A stretch of 64,000 nucleotides of DNA from Margaritifera margaritifera (GCA_029931535.1 JAQPZY010001244.1:1412501-1476500); one strand, 5' to 3'. Positions 24,720 to 35,939 are shown, numbered from the stretch's first letter. Program-made: numbers and translations. Notes: generated from the letters alone by a model not told the origin.

Positions 24720-25169
24720 TGGCTGTACCATTGTCTGAGGTAAGTTCAGTGATTTTCTCTCCATAATCTCCAATTGAACGTCAAAGACCATGTCAAGAAT
24801 TTCATACTGCACTTACATGTATATTGTCAACATGTTAACTTAGGCATATAAGAATATGTTTCTTCCCTTTAAATTTCGTATGTTGGAGTTTTTAAAGAAT
24901 ACCAGAGATAGTATGAATACTCGGCAGTCCCATCCACAGTCTCTTGTTTATATTATGTTACACTTATTAACCTTACCATTTAGCCTGCTACCGTTGTATC
25001 CTCAACTCTCGTTTTTGGTTATTTAATTAATTTGCCGTACAATCTTTCTCACGTGATCGGTTTAGACAGTGCTTAGTGTTAAGATTTAGTCATTTAGTAC
25101 AATTGTTATTTTTAACGCTTTTTAAAAATACCATAATGGCAAATAGTAGTTGCCTGACAGTCTCTTTTA

Positions 25170-25225
<56 letters not shown>

Positions 25226-26087
25226 CAAAAACTATACGACTATCACAAATCCCCGTTATTTTTCAATATTTGCCCCGTTGCAAACATAAATAATATACAT
25301 GTAGTTTATTTTTTCTTAACATGCATATTAATTTCTTCTAATGTTTTAGATTACTAGTAACAAAGAAAAAAGATCGTAGTTTTTGTCTTCATTCTTGCTT
25401 TTTTTAATGTGTATGAACTTTTCCAGAAAGGCATTTTTATCATTGCGACGACCTCACAGTATTTTAAAATTTCAATATTTTTCATAAAGTACGAATTAGT
25501 TTGTTGCAATTTAATCGTTATGAACAGGAAGTCAATGGACAAAGCTTACGTTTTTATTTCATATTGTTTTTATATCAATTTATATTATTCCACACTTTTG
25601 GACCTATGTGTCAAAAGGAGAGACAAAAAGAAAAGAAGAAAGGAAGAAGTGGTTAAAAGTAAATGTGTGTAACATTCTAAAAATCACCATGTTGTTATGG
25701 AAACTATTCTTGTACGAAATATGTGTATAACAATCTACATAAAAAAATTTCATTGTATTAGAAGAAAAAGTGGAAATATTGTTATATTACTTTACTAATA
25801 ACAATAATAAGTCCAACGATAGATGTGTGCAATTTATGATGCAGACAGAAACATGGAATAGAGAAACTTTTTGGTTTAATGAATGAAAGAGCCGATGCAG
25901 GGTGGGTTAGAGAACAACTCTAATAATTACAAGTCCTACTGTTTAGAAACCAGATAGGTCCTTTTGATGTTAAAAAATTGAGGGGTGTGAGTTTTAAGTT
26001 TTTGATGAATTAATTTTTACTCTTAAAAAAGAAAAAAGAAATGCAGCGGCAGCTTCATGAACAATTTAATCCATATTATGCAAATTA
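24720..26087. other. Non-coding stretch downstream of C1q gene 3
   Basis: AT-rich DNA with an (AT)n tract at 25,171-25,221. No gene was recognised. Confidence 0.5.
25171..25221. repeat. (AT)n microsatellite
   Basis: About 51 bases of AT dinucleotide. Confidence 0.97.
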
Positions 26088-27337
26088 CTATTGGATCAGA
26101 TAACCCGAAAATGTAGTAAATGATTGACCCTCTAGCTTGTTACTGTCGGTTTCATTGATGTGTTCCACCCAGACGTCATCGCGCGTCTGTAACTGAAGTG
26201 TCACAATGTTTGTTCCCATGGTATAATAACTAGCGTCTCCAGTGCGTGCCTTAGCAACCGGTTCGCCATTTTTAACAATTTCAGCGCCAATAAAACTTCC
26301 CCCGGCAGAAAGCACAGTGATTGAAAATTCGTACACGCCCGCTACTTGAGCAGTAAAAGTGCCGTGCCGAGCGTCATATGCGTTACCAACGTTATTTATC
26401 ACTTTATCGAAAACAACCTGTTGGCGTTGTCCAAGGTTTGCTATGGTGCTAACCAGAGCTGCAGAGAAGGCGAAGGGAGATGTATTGTTTGTACATCCAC
26501 ATTGTGCTGAAATAAAAAGCATAAAAATTAATGCTCGTTCATCTGAAAATGTACAGATAGTAAAAAATAAAAGTGTATCTCCGTCACAACTTGAACGTTT
26601 CGGAATTGGCCCTGATGGTCATTTTCAACTATCCTATTTCATGAAATATTAGGTACTTGTCAAAAATTTTTAAAAAAGATTACAATAAATTTCAGTTTGA
26701 CTGATAGTGCTGCAAATTCAACTTGTGTCTTCCTTTCTGTTCTTTTCTTTAAGAATAGACATCTTACTGTTGCATAAAAGTTACATGTACGAGCAGAGAA
26801 GCTTTTAATGTGTTTAAGGTATTTGCTGGCGTTTAGAACGATTCCGGGTGAGAGGAACTTAACTATTGGAGAAAGCCTTTAGTAATTCTGCTCGAAAAAC
26901 TATCAAAAGGGTTCCACCATTTCAAAGGTTTTCTTCTTAACGCAATCAAGGCTCTGGACTAGAAACTTAGCAGGGGCGTGGGTGGGGTGGGGGATATCAG
27001 GTATATTTGGAATCAGGGAATGTCGGGCCCCCAGCCTATCTTCTCCCGTTACTGCACGTTAAATCTGGATTAGGTGCTCGTCATTATAAATATATGTTCT
27101 GAATAGGGAGGTCACACCTCAAAATAGGTCACACTTACCTTGCTGTCTTTCAGTTTGTAATTTTCTTATTTCAGCTGAAAGTTGCGCGGCTTCTTTTTCC
27201 AGGTCCGCCCTTAAAGTATTCTCCTCCGAAATAAGGGTTGAAAGGGACTGCGTGAGATCCTGTGTCAGTTGACCTTTGACCCTCCAGATGATGACATAGA
27301 TCACAAAAGTAGAGTATAAATTATGTTTTCGCACCAT
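26088..27337 (-). CDS. C1q-domain protein 3, secreted, two exons: complement(join(26088..26506,27139..27337))
   Basis: Exon 1 (27337-27139) starts MVRKHNLYSTFVIYVIIWRV, a signal-anchor-like hydrophobic start, then a coiled coil with LSTLISEENTLRADLEKEA. The donor CAAG/GTAAGT is the full consensus. The acceptor is TTTATTTCAG/CA. The intron is 632 bp, phase 1. Exon 2 opens with AQCGCTNN, then a complete C1q domain with ARHGTFTAQVAGVYEFSITV and a final FSGYLIQ before TAG at 26,090-26,088. The joined frame gives 205 residues. It shares the exon plan of genes 1, 4 and 5. The hydrophobic start has no clear cleavage site, so the protein may be secreted or membrane-anchored. Oligomeric ligand binding is inferred from the domain. 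Confidence 0.9.
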
Positions 27338-27681
27338 GATGGATACGCCTTAAGTTTTGTTAGGTATTTAATCAGATGAAGGAAGTGAGATATGTGGAAA
27401 GTCAGTCGATGACCTAGAAGAACCGGACTTTATCTTCCTATTCCTGAAGTACACTTGCCTAGAAACTGGAACTGATCGTGTTGGTCACCTCTTACTTGCC
27501 TTATCTCAGAGAAATTTCATTTGGACGACTTGCATTGACCGAAAGTTTGCGTGGGCTTCCAGACCGTAACCTTTCATTATTACAGGTCAACTGAGTTTCG
27601 ATGAAAAAAACGTTGTGCAGAGATTTAAAACCTAAAGACGAGAGAAAGACTGTGCAGGAGAAGGAATAAAAACACCCCCAC

Positions 27682-27685
<4 letters not shown>

Positions 27686-27735
<50 letters not shown>
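27686..27735. repeat. (AG)n microsatellite
   Basis: About 50 bases of AG dinucleotide. Confidence 0.97.
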
Positions 27736-27736
<1 letters not shown>

Positions 27737-28242
27737 ATTCTATTGTTTTGTCTTAAAACAAGGAAAACATAGCCAGCATTAAGATACAGAACAATGACAG
27801 TTATAATACTAAAAACCTATCCGCTGCTTTATCTGTTAGAAATCTGCATAAGGCTGACACAGATGGACAGACACATACAAGCACACACACATATATGCCT
27901 TTAATTTTCGAGGTTTAGAGGTGTTTTTGATTTATGAAAGTTTTCGATTTACATTTTTTCTGTTTTGCTCTTTTGTACTGAACCATATAGTAATTCCTGC
28001 ATTAATATCAACGTCAACAAAGAAATTTCAGTTTAAATTTATATTGTATCACGTTTGTTTAATGCAATTATCACTGAAATAATTATTTTATCTGCTAAAA
28101 ATCAACTTAGTGAATCAAAGCTTTCACCATTCTTCCTCTGGCAAAATTATCAAAAGCAAAGCTATTTATAATGTCATTGATTTTGAAATTGAATAAGGAA
28201 GAATTATGGACCAATGAAATATTTCAGTTTTGAAGGGATTGC

Positions 28243-28247
28243 GGTTT
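28243..28247 (+). repeat. Left target-site duplication candidate
   Basis: GGTTT directly before the left terminal AGTA is repeated directly after the right terminal TACT. Counting the next base on each side gives GGTTTA twice, which would fit the 6-bp duplications typical of Polintons if the left boundary is moved by one base. Confidence 0.65.
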
Positions 28248-28505
28248 AGTAGTGGAATACTGGGCGTTTTAGATTTTGATTACTGGGATAAGTCAGCTCT
28301 TCTATACCCCATGACTTTAGAATTTTTTTCTGTCGTTACATATTTATGCATACGATGTGGATTTTTAAAAAACAATCGTAGCGGGTAATCGCTACGAGTT
28401 ATATTATCAAAGTCGAGACGGGAAAATTCCCAGCACGCGTATCAATCGCAGCAATTGCTAATATCAAGGTCGTGCTACGCGAATTCGATTTGCAAGAAAG
28501 CCTCA
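28248..28505 (+). repeat. Left terminal inverted repeat
   Basis: It matches the reverse complement of 35,575-35,840. Shared blocks include TACTGGGATAAGTCAGC, CATACGATGTGG, AATCGTAGCGGGTAATCGCT and TATCAATCGCAGC. Similarity fades after about 28,505. The outermost 20 bases align without gaps at 13 positions. Confidence 0.9.
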
Positions 28506-28709
28506 CACGGAAGAAAAAATCTAGACGTGTCCTGCACTTGCAATTCCAATTTTTTTTTTTTTTTTTTGCTCTTTAGGGAGGTGCACGAATAATACTGAAA
28601 ATCTTTTTTGCTCCGGTCTACCAACACAGGCGCGTCATGTCAAACGCGGGATAGGATGTATCTTTGAATCGGACCATTGTTTGCACTTATTATATATTAA
28701 TTGGTTCGC

Positions 28710-29152
28710 CTAATACCTTTTTGAGCGACGGTTTTGCCGTCCCGTCCACAACTGTAATCTGATCCCCATTGCCAGATCTGCAATTGCCGAAAGAGTCAGA
28801 CGTTGTTGAGCAGCTTCATTGATGATTTTACCGTCCCGGGCTGGGACTGTTTCTGTTGATAGAAGTGTAATTGGTTTGGGTTCTACCCGCGGTGCTCGAG
28901 TCACTAATCGTTGTAGTCGATCTCGACGCAATTGAAACGCCTGCAAGCTCAGATTGTTCGACCGATCTTCAGCAACGTTTGTGATGCTATCAACGACTCG
29001 CATTGCAACTTGTTTAGCAATTGGTGCAGCGCGTGAAGACTAGTACTTTGGTGCGCCTGTGAACAATCCACGGACAACATCACCGAGGCCAGTTCCGTAA
29101 TAAGTCGCATAAACGGGCTTTCTCGCGTTAACAAAGCACTGGTATCATACAT
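28710..29152 (-). pseudogene. Unrecognised minus-strand coding remnant in the TIR element
   Basis: Two overlapping frames, 29,152-28,949 and 29,003-28,710, read as one broken gene next to the left repeat. The second frame is rich in Arg, Leu and Gln and ends RQNRRSKRY. No domain is recognised. Position after the putative capsid gene suggests a structural or packaging protein, but that is only inference. Confidence 0.3.
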
Positions 29153-29174
29153 CCACGTACGACCGTCATGATAT

Positions 29175-30292
29175 TTAAATGTCAGGTCGATCTTTAATGT
29201 ACAGTTGTATCGTCAAGGTCTCCCCGCGCAGGTCAAACATATGCCCGTCTTGGTCCACAAGGGTAAAACGGATATGTGTCAACCGAGGATTATAACATGG
29301 AAGATACACGGGTGCCGCGGGAACAATTGACATCAAATCACCCGGTTCTGCAGTTGGGGAAAAACAAAACAATATGTAACCCCGAGATGCACTTCCTCCA
29401 GAGGCTACATTTGAGCCAGCTCCACTTTCATAACTGCCATTGATGATGTCACATGTTAAATTGATCTGAATCGTTAAGGTGATATTAACAATGTCTTGAG
29501 CGACATGGTATCCCATGCGTAAAAATCGTTTGTCACCGGGAATGTTTTCAGGCCAACCTAAAATTATTCTTTTTGACGACTGTGCGATGTCAACCGCGTA
29601 CGGTGCAGAGCCGAGTGTGGGTTCGTTTTCAAGTATAAATTTTTTTCGAGTCTTTGCCGGTCACCAATGTGATTCTTCGTCGACTCCCTTCACTGATCGA
29701 TTCCATGTCGTACGCGCCCACGGAAAGTTTAATATTATTCCAGGTGACGCCACTGTCCGGCGAAAACACAAATGTGTTATTCGAGTCAAGATCCCCAAAC
29801 GGACGTGATCCGATATTGGGTCAACTGTAATACTCTCGCAACGACGCCAATGCAATCTCAAGTGTGCAGAATTCTCCTGAGGTGATTGGTGTAAAGAAAG
29901 TTACATTGAATTCGGGTTTCGTTGACGAGATTGTGATCATCGAGGTAACGCTCGGCATTGTATTTACAACTACACTCTGCAACGCAGCATTGATTTCACG
30001 TAAAACACGAAGTGTTTCAATCACCTCAAAACTCATCATCGGTGTTGTATAAATCATCAATGTCTTCAATAAGTTCATGCAATAACGCGCGAAACGTCCG
30101 CGGGTCCATGGTATCATTGGTGAGCAACCGCTGACAAATCGATGCGGTTTTATTAACGACTTCAGGTGCGTTGTTGCCCGCGCGAACCGACCCCACAAGT
30201 GTTTCCTGCCGATCCACCGGTTCATTTATTTGTTGTTGGTCCACAGACAGGCATTCCAACTCTTTTTTTGTCATAGAACCTTTTGTTGTCAT
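29175..30292 (-). pseudogene. Putative penton-like minor capsid protein, frameshifted
   Basis: The downstream fragment (29,516-29,175) ends with FTLVDQDGHMFDLRGETLTI before the stop. That resembles the end of the single jelly-roll penton-type protein of Polintons, where a D-x-DG turn is followed by a GE-x-(L/I)T strand. Upstream fragments in changing frames (29,861-29,661, 30,225-29,821 and 30,292-30,026) contain FNVTFFTPITSGEF and a leader rich in Asp and Glu ending DDLYNTDDEF. At least three frame changes are needed. The role, forming icosahedral vertices, is inferred from family resemblance only. Confidence 0.45.
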
Positions 30293-30698
30293 AGAACCTT
30301 TGCGTGCCCGACAACCAAGACCTTTTTCGTGTTTGGGCTGTTCCTCCGATCTGGAGGAATATTGTTCTTCCTCGGGAAACAGAGCCTATGTTTTCTTTAA
30401 ATATTAACAAATTTTATAAATTCCGGGCACTCAAGATTATCCCTGCCTAATTTATTACTGTCCACCCACTCCTTAAATACTCATTTAGAGCATTAATTAT
30501 GAATGTAACTCGGGCACGACTTCTCAGGGGATAATTCACTCTCCAACATGACTCTTTCCAGGTGCTTGCATGTAGGTTTTAGCGCGGCAAAATCTTAAGC
30601 ATCTTTGAAGATCCGATGGCATGCCCACTCATTAAATTTTCGAACTTTTGTTGGCAAGTCTGACTTGAACTCGGGTGTTTGTTCGTCTTCTTGAAAAT

Positions 30699-30905
30699 TC
30701 ACAGTTTTGCCTCTTCATCACCTTTGATGCCCTTTGCGATTTCCACTATGGTTTCATCTAATCCTTCTTGGATTTGCTCTAGTAAGCATTTTATAGAGTC
30801 CGCGGTTTGTTCAGTAGCTGCTTTAATATCTTTGGCGCGTTTGGATATCTTACGAATGGGACCCAGTTTTTCTTTTGTTTCTATCATCGCTGTCACACGT
30901 TCCAC
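30699..30905 (-). pseudogene. Coiled-coil protein fragment in the TIR element
   Basis: The 68-residue frame starts MERVTAMIETKEKLG and is a continuous amphipathic helix rich in Lys, Glu, Ala and Ile. An in-frame continuation upstream, towards 31.1 kb, is broken by stops. The family is not recognised. It lies between putative structural fragments on the same strand. Confidence 0.3.
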
Positions 30906-31425
30906 GGTTTCCTTTGCTGTTTAATTCAGCGTGCATGTTTGTTCTAATCCCGCTTAGAGGTCTTCCTGTACAGTTTGTCTTGACTGTAACATATCTTTAA
31001 CAAGTTTGCGACTGGCTATAACATTACGAATCAGTTCCTGGTGTTCGCTTGCAGCTTGACTGCGTCACTTCCCATATTCTGCTATAGCATCACTGGCAGA
31101 AAGCTGAGCTTTCTTCGGCAGGGCTTTCTCGGTTTCCGACATTTTATATATTTGGTATGGTTCTTAAATAGCTTCACCCAAACTGGCTCGATATTTTCTG
31201 GGTTCACCAGTCAAGTTAATAGTGAGAAAACTAAACTGGTCCGACGTTGCATTCGCAACATACTTCATCCCACGTGTGGTCAGCGGTACAGCAAGTCCAA
31301 TGAATGCTTGCAAGACCATGTGCGTCAATACCACGAAATATCATCAACATCTTACAGTTGTCTCGGATTACTTTAGGCACATGTGCGTATCGTAACGTCA
31401 AATAAATCACATCTGTGTTTTTATG

Positions 31426-31725
31426 TCAACCTCGAGAAAATATTCGCGGGGGATTGATTTGGCTTTCCAGCATCAGGTCATAGTACACGACAAGATTATT
31501 CTCACTCGAATAAAGTTCATCAATCGTAGGCGCTTCATCGATTGTGGAAAGGAAACCAACCGTGGACGATGAAATCGTCTCAGCTTTACCACCCAACGAT
31601 ATCGCAAGCGCGCCCGCAAAATCTTTGAGTACGTCATAACACGGTTGATCATCCGCCGATGATGCAAACCGATCCCACATCAACCATCGGAAAATCATAT
31701 TCAACAACAGTTGGGTTTTAATCAT
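31426..31725 (-). pseudogene. Unrecognised minus-strand ORF in the TIR element
   Basis: A 99-codon frame starting MIKTQLLLNMIFRWLMWDRF. It has no recognised domain. Its acidic C-terminal half, with EAPTIDELYSSENN, and the shared strand with the penton-like gene suggest a structural-module protein. Spacing to the divergent phospholipase gene at 31,912 is short. Confidence 0.3.
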
Positions 31726-31911
31726 CCAGCCAGACCAATGATTAGCGCGCGAACCGAATTTGGAAATATATCACCGTGTTGGGACCTTTCGGTGCTGCCT
31801 GCGCGGAAAAGTCAATGGCGGAAAAATCTTTGGAGTTTCTCAACGAGTCGGTGCTTTTCCTTTTTCGTGATGTCATGTTCAATGGCAACACAATTGTTGT
31901 ATAATACAATT

Positions 31912-32453
31912 ATGTCTTCATATTGTGTCCGATGCCGCACTCGAACACGTACTGCGAATCCAACTCGAGTGCAAACACGTAATGGTAAAGCCGCGATTGC
32001 AGGAACTTGTCTTCGATGTGGAGCAAAGAAGTTCACGTTTGTCAGACCTTCCACGTCTAACAGTGGACGGCAAAGCCATCTCGCTGAATGCTCCAGATCT
32101 AAAATGTTGTCGGCGGTGATGTCCCTGCCGCGTTAGCGAAGCTATCCGGGACACCATTGAGTAAATACCCTGATGAAAAGCGTATTCCCGGATTCAATTA
32201 CTGTGGGCCTGGAACACGGCTGGATATACGACTAAATTCTAACAATTGACCAGCGTCCAGGTAAGCCCCTGTAAACGGCGTCGATGCTGCATGTTACCGA
32301 CATAATCTTGCTTACAAAGCATCAAATGATAAGCGTGCGCGTCAACGTGCCGATGTAGATCTTATCTATGATTTGAACGCGCTCAATCCTACAATCGCAA
32401 GATGGATCATCAAAGGGGGTATGAAGGTCAAGATCCTCACTGGCGGTCACTAG
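31912..32453 (+). pseudogene. Zinc-ribbon plus phospholipase A2-like protein, inactivated
   Basis: The ATG at 31,912 begins MSSYCVRCRTRT. A second Cys pair in GTCLRCGAK about 30 residues later completes a four-cysteine zinc ribbon. After a frame change, the frame holds the parvovirus-type phospholipase A2 signature: YCGPGT (calcium loop) and ACYRHNLAY (catalytic helix). The catalytic His-Asp pair reads His-Asn here, and stops fall at about 32,249 and 32,262. In virus-like elements this enzyme helps breach endosomal membranes. It ends 75 bases before the integrase, on the same strand. The copy at 47.8-48.3 kb has the same two-domain plan. Confidence 0.8.
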
Positions 32454-32527
32454 GTGGTAAAAGGTTCATTCATTGGTGGGCAAAGTTCACGCATCGGAGG
32501 TAAAATATATTGATATAATAAACAAAC

Positions 32528-33521
32528 ATGGTTTCCGAGCATACTTTAGCTAAACTATACTACACTCCGAGCGGTTATTGGAAAGGTGAAGCTGCTGTTG
32601 AAAAGTTAGCGAGCGCTGCAGCGGTCACTCACAGGACCGCTCGAGAATGGTTAGCCAAACAAGCGCTGTGGCAAATTTACATACCTGCGCCAAGAAAGAT
32701 TTCTCGCGATTGGTTTGATGTCCAAACACCTAATGAAGTTCATGAAGCTGATCATTTATTTCTTCCACATGATCGGGTAAACGGGCGCACAAACAAATAC
32801 GCGTTAACCGTCGTAGATATCGCTAGCATATACAAAGAAGCAGAGCCGCTGACGTCCAAAGATTCGGCTGGTGTCAAAGATGCGCTTAAACGTATTTACA
32901 CACGTGAACTGTTAATATGGCCACGGTTATTACAAGCGGATCCAGGTAAAGAATTTCTCAGATCCTTTGCTGCGTTGTTGGTAAAACAACGTGTGGTAGT
33001 TAGTGTTGGACATGATAACACACATCGTGAATCAGCTATTGTTGAACGATTTAATCGCACACTTGCGGAGCAATTATTCGGACATCAGCACATGCAAGAA
33101 TTGTTAATGAGGTCTCGGTCGCAGGAGGCTAGCTCCCCGAGTGCTCGATCTTGGATCGTGGAACGATCTCGAGCGGGTAACACGGCTTCGATCAATCATC
33201 ACAACTCTGAAAAACTATTACCATTGTGAACTCAGTTTCACATCCACCACCGCTAGAATCACTCGGAAACAATTTTGTTCGGTATCTGTATGCACCTGGG
33301 GAGTTCGAAGGTGGACAACGTCATACTACTGATACGTATAGTCCGTCGATGTATTTACTATCTCGGCTAGGATTGACTTTCCAAGGCAACCAACACGTTA
33401 TTATTTTGCACCTGTGTATGAGCAATCGGTAAAGCCTGCCGGTAGAGCATTTGTGCGAGAGGAATTGCAAGTCTTCCCCGCGAATACGGAACTGCCACCA
33501 ATATATATTTTGATTTCGTAA
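32528..33521 (+). pseudogene. int: Polinton-type DDE integrase, core intact, C-terminus frameshifted
   Basis: The first 195 codons are intact. An N-terminal helical region (AAVTHRTAREWLAKQALW) is followed by the RNase H-like core with D75 (HEADHLF), D138 (LQADPGKEF) and E173 (IVERFNRTL), a DDx34E triad. Near 33,110-33,140 the frame shifts. Two further frames give a chromo/GPY-like tail with RYLYAPGEFEGGQR and AFVREELQVF before TAA at 33,519-33,521. It would insert the linear element into host DNA. It lies directly downstream of the phospholipase gene. The minus-strand integrase at 46.8-47.8 kb is a homologue that has lost the triad. Confidence 0.85.
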
Positions 33522-33667
33522 GTGGATTTGTAATCGCATGATATCCAAACGTGTAAGTTGTAATTCCATAGTGGCATATCCATCGTTTGATGTATAGCGG
33601 TGACAAACACCCATGTGATGTTCTTTACTCCTGATCATGTTGGCCGTATGTTTGTATTCGCGTCGCC

Positions 33668-33910
33668 TCAATCCTGGCCATTATTTCCTTTTACTTCTGC
33701 ATCGTTGTCATCAACGTCGTTGGGGGTGTTAACGTTGGGTTTATCCGCAATAGGTTCCGCTGTTGTTGCACAGGCGGATCTTTGACGACGTGCACGATAA
33801 TACTCGCGAGTGGATCCGCATGGTCGGCAAAGCTGATTACGAGACTTTACTCCGATACCACATTTGGTACATGGTCGAGCACCAGGACCAAAACGTAACA
33901 AAGCAAACAT
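33668..33910 (-). CDS. Small zinc-ribbon-like protein of the TIR element, unknown function
   Basis: An 80-codon frame starting MFALLRFGPGARPCTKCGIG. Two CxxC pairs, CTKC and CRPC, spaced by 11 residues suggest a zinc ribbon. A basic YRARRQR patch and an acidic, Asn/Asp-rich tail follow. The family is not recognised. It is transcribed toward the integrase. Its frame is closed by TAG without visible damage, so it may be complete. Confidence 0.4.
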   Translation of the reverse strand: MFALLRFGPGARPCTKCGIGVKSRNQLCRPCGSTREYYRARRQRSACATTAEPIADKPNVNTPNDVDDNDAEVKGNNGQD

Positions 33911-34072
33911 GATTTACAGTGTTTGTAATGACATGTTCTGCCGCAGAGTTCCTATTTTGCAAGGCATGCACCTAATGCCATTGAACTTCGTATATATTTA
34001 CAAATTTTATTCTCTAATAGAGATAATCATCTGTGTCTGCGTTTTCGTAAATACAATTCTCCATGCATTTGA

Positions 34073-34261
34073 TTAATGGTGCACATAACAGCATATGTCT
34101 GTGCTCCTCATCCTCATCATCGTCGATAAGTTGCTGCAAAGATGCTCGCAATGGATAGTATTTGATTGTACGACCATTTGTTGTAAAAGATTTTCACCAG
34201 TGATAGTAATTTCCAAATTCTCAGCAGTGGGTCGTAAACACACTCGTGCACCAGGCGGCAT
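34073..34261 (-). CDS. Short minus-strand ORF of the TIR element, unknown
   Basis: A 62-codon frame starting MPPGARVCLRPTAENLEITI. Its AEN-(L/I)-EITITGENLLQQ stretch looks like beta strands. It has no recognised domain and follows, in the same direction, the remnants at 34.3-34.8 kb. Confidence 0.25.
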   Translation of the reverse strand: MPPGARVCLRPTAENLEITITGENLLQQMVVQSNTIHCEHLCSNLSTMMRMRSTDICCYVHH

Positions 34262-34631
34262 CGACTAAGGATCATACGGGTAAAATAGATTTTTGTGTTT
34301 GAATATAATTTTCTTCAATTCGTTTTTTGGCCAAATCACCGCATACTCATCAGTACCCTTAAATTTTATTCCAACTCGTAAATGATAGCCGCTTGTACAA
34401 TGGCATCCGATAACGTAAAATGTTGTATACTGTTTTTTGTATATTGACTGTGTAGTTTCTGTGACTTTGCGTGAAAATATCTTTCCATAAATCTCGCTAC
34501 ATTGCGACGTTCGCTTAGAAATATGGCATCACAACCGTCGTTTAGAATCTACCTCTTCTGCTTTCTTTTCAGCTGGAGTTTTCTGTATCTCTCTAACAAT
34601 TATTCAATCACCAGCCTCTTGTTGCATTTAC

Positions 34632-34770
34632 GCCCACCATTTCCTTTTTTCTAAACATACTTCAGCCAATTTTGCATTTCTGATAAATCTATTGCGGTTT
34701 ATAATTGCTTGCAACTCTTCATCATCAAGTGTATCTAAAAACTCTTCATAATTTATTTGTGTAAACATTT
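34632..34770 (-). CDS. 46-codon acidic-helical ORF of the TIR element
   Basis: It starts MFTQINYEEFLDTLDDEELQ and ends with TAA after KRKWWA. The strongly helical composition (EEFLDTLDDEELQAI) suggests a small binding protein. The family is not recognised. Downstream minus-strand text, with SDAIVQAAIIYELE near 34,400, is a further broken frame. Confidence 0.3.
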
Positions 34771-34805
34771 TCCTATATTATGATACCAAAAGCATCGCTC
34801 TAATT

Positions 34806-35254
34806 AATTTCTTTTTGGTGATCTTCAAGACTACTAAAATAATCGCTCGATGCTTCGGTGTCGTTGTCGCCGTCATCGTCATTGTCATAATCAATATAGT
34901 ATTCTCTCGTTTTGCTATCTGTTCTCGGCGCTGCAGCTAACGTTGGCGACTTTATGTTTTCTTGCACAATATCAAATAATGTTTCGCAGGTTGCTTGCTA
35001 TGTATTTCTCCAAGCAGGCATCGCTATTTTTCGAGGATAATTCCTGAGTTGATTACTTTATCAATATGCTCCGGATACATGTTTGAAAAATCATACATCT
35101 GTGATCCTCTTTGATAAATCAAAGCAACGACTTAATCTTTTCTGTGACGTTTCGCACACTCACTGATTTGGTATATTAATTCCAGACTCTGATATTTTTG
35201 ATGAATTCTTTTAGAATACTATATGCATCAATTTGCGGACTTTTCGCCATTGTT
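34806..35254 (-). pseudogene. Broken acidic-tail protein next to the right TIR
   Basis: It begins MAKSPQIDAYSILKEF at about 35,254 and meets a stop after 24 codons. Later text in another frame ends with an Asp-rich segment (DYDNDDDGDNDTEAS) and SSLEDHQKEIN before TAG. Several stops lie between. Function is not recognised. Confidence 0.35.
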
Positions 35255-35574
35255 ACATACTAGCGTAAATGCCTAATATAAAAATATTATCTGCGGTAGT
35301 TGGTATATATTTTCTGTCAGCGAAACTACATTCGACAACGCCGGTGTAAAATACACAGCCGCGAATAATATCAGACCAACCCAGATGCGGAGAAAATATT
35401 TTCTGCTGTGGAGAAAATAATATCAGCATTATCGCTTAAACAGTCGGTGGCGATCAATAATTGTGTTTTCACAGTAGTATAGTTGTAAACAATCATAGAG
35501 GCCCGACTGCAGCACTGAAATTGGCGCAGCTGAGTTAGTATAGCAAGCCTCTATACAATTCGCTGCGCAGGCTG

Positions 35575-35840
35575 GAAATTTTTGCAATGTGAAATTTCCG
35601 TAGCACGACCTTTGATAGTAGCAATCGCTGCGATTGATACGCACGCTGGGAAAATTTCTGTCGCTACTTTGATAATATAAATCGTAGCGATTACCCGCTA
35701 CGATTATATTTTTGTAAACCCACATCGTATGCATTCATATGTAACGACTAAGATAAAACACTAAAATTATGGGGTATAGAAGATAGAAGGGCTGACTTAT
35801 CCCAGTAATAAAAATCTAAAATGCCTAGTATAAGATTACT
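35575..35840 (-). repeat. Right terminal inverted repeat
   Basis: It is the reverse complement of the left repeat. It includes the 10-bp-stem hairpin AATCGTAGCG-ATTACC-CGCTACGATT at about 35,679-35,704, ends TACT at 35,840, and is followed by GGTTTA. Confidence 0.9.
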
Positions 35841-35884
35841 GGTTTACTGAGGTTTCGGTCTACGGAGATCTAACTAACTAACTA

Positions 35885-35885
35885 A

Positions 35886-35921
<36 letters not shown>

Positions 35922-35932
35922 GCGCGCGCGCG
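35885..35932. repeat. Compound (AT)n(AC)n(CG)n microsatellite
   Basis: AT, then AC, then CG dinucleotide tracts follow one another without spacers. Confidence 0.95.
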
Positions 35933-35939
35933 GTATAGA

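Larger units (their letters stand above)
27338..28247. other. Spacer between C1q gene 3 and the TIR element
   Basis: It contains an (AG)n microsatellite at 27,686-27,735 and TGACCT-type hexamers close to the gene start (27,410). Nothing else is recognised. Confidence 0.5.
28248..35840. mobile_element. Polinton/Maverick-derived element with terminal inverted repeats, 7.6 kb, decayed
   Basis: Left and right ends are long inverted repeats of roughly 250 bp. The element begins AGTA and ends TACT, in line with the AGT...ACT ends of Polintons, and GGTTT lies immediately outside both ends (28,243-28,247 and 35,841-35,845). Inside are a DDE integrase and a zinc-ribbon/phospholipase gene on the plus strand, and putative structural genes on the minus strand at both sides. 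No DNA polymerase, ATPase or protease trace was found. At 7.6 kb it is half the usual Polinton size, so it is internally deleted or was mobilised in trans. All coding regions carry stops or frameshifts except the integrase core. Confidence 0.85.

Noticed and set aside
24576..25357. Ile-Tyr repeat ORFs across AT tracts (also at 39.5, 40.9, 41.8 and 52.1 kb)
   Set aside because: They are only translations of AT repeats with no flanking domain.
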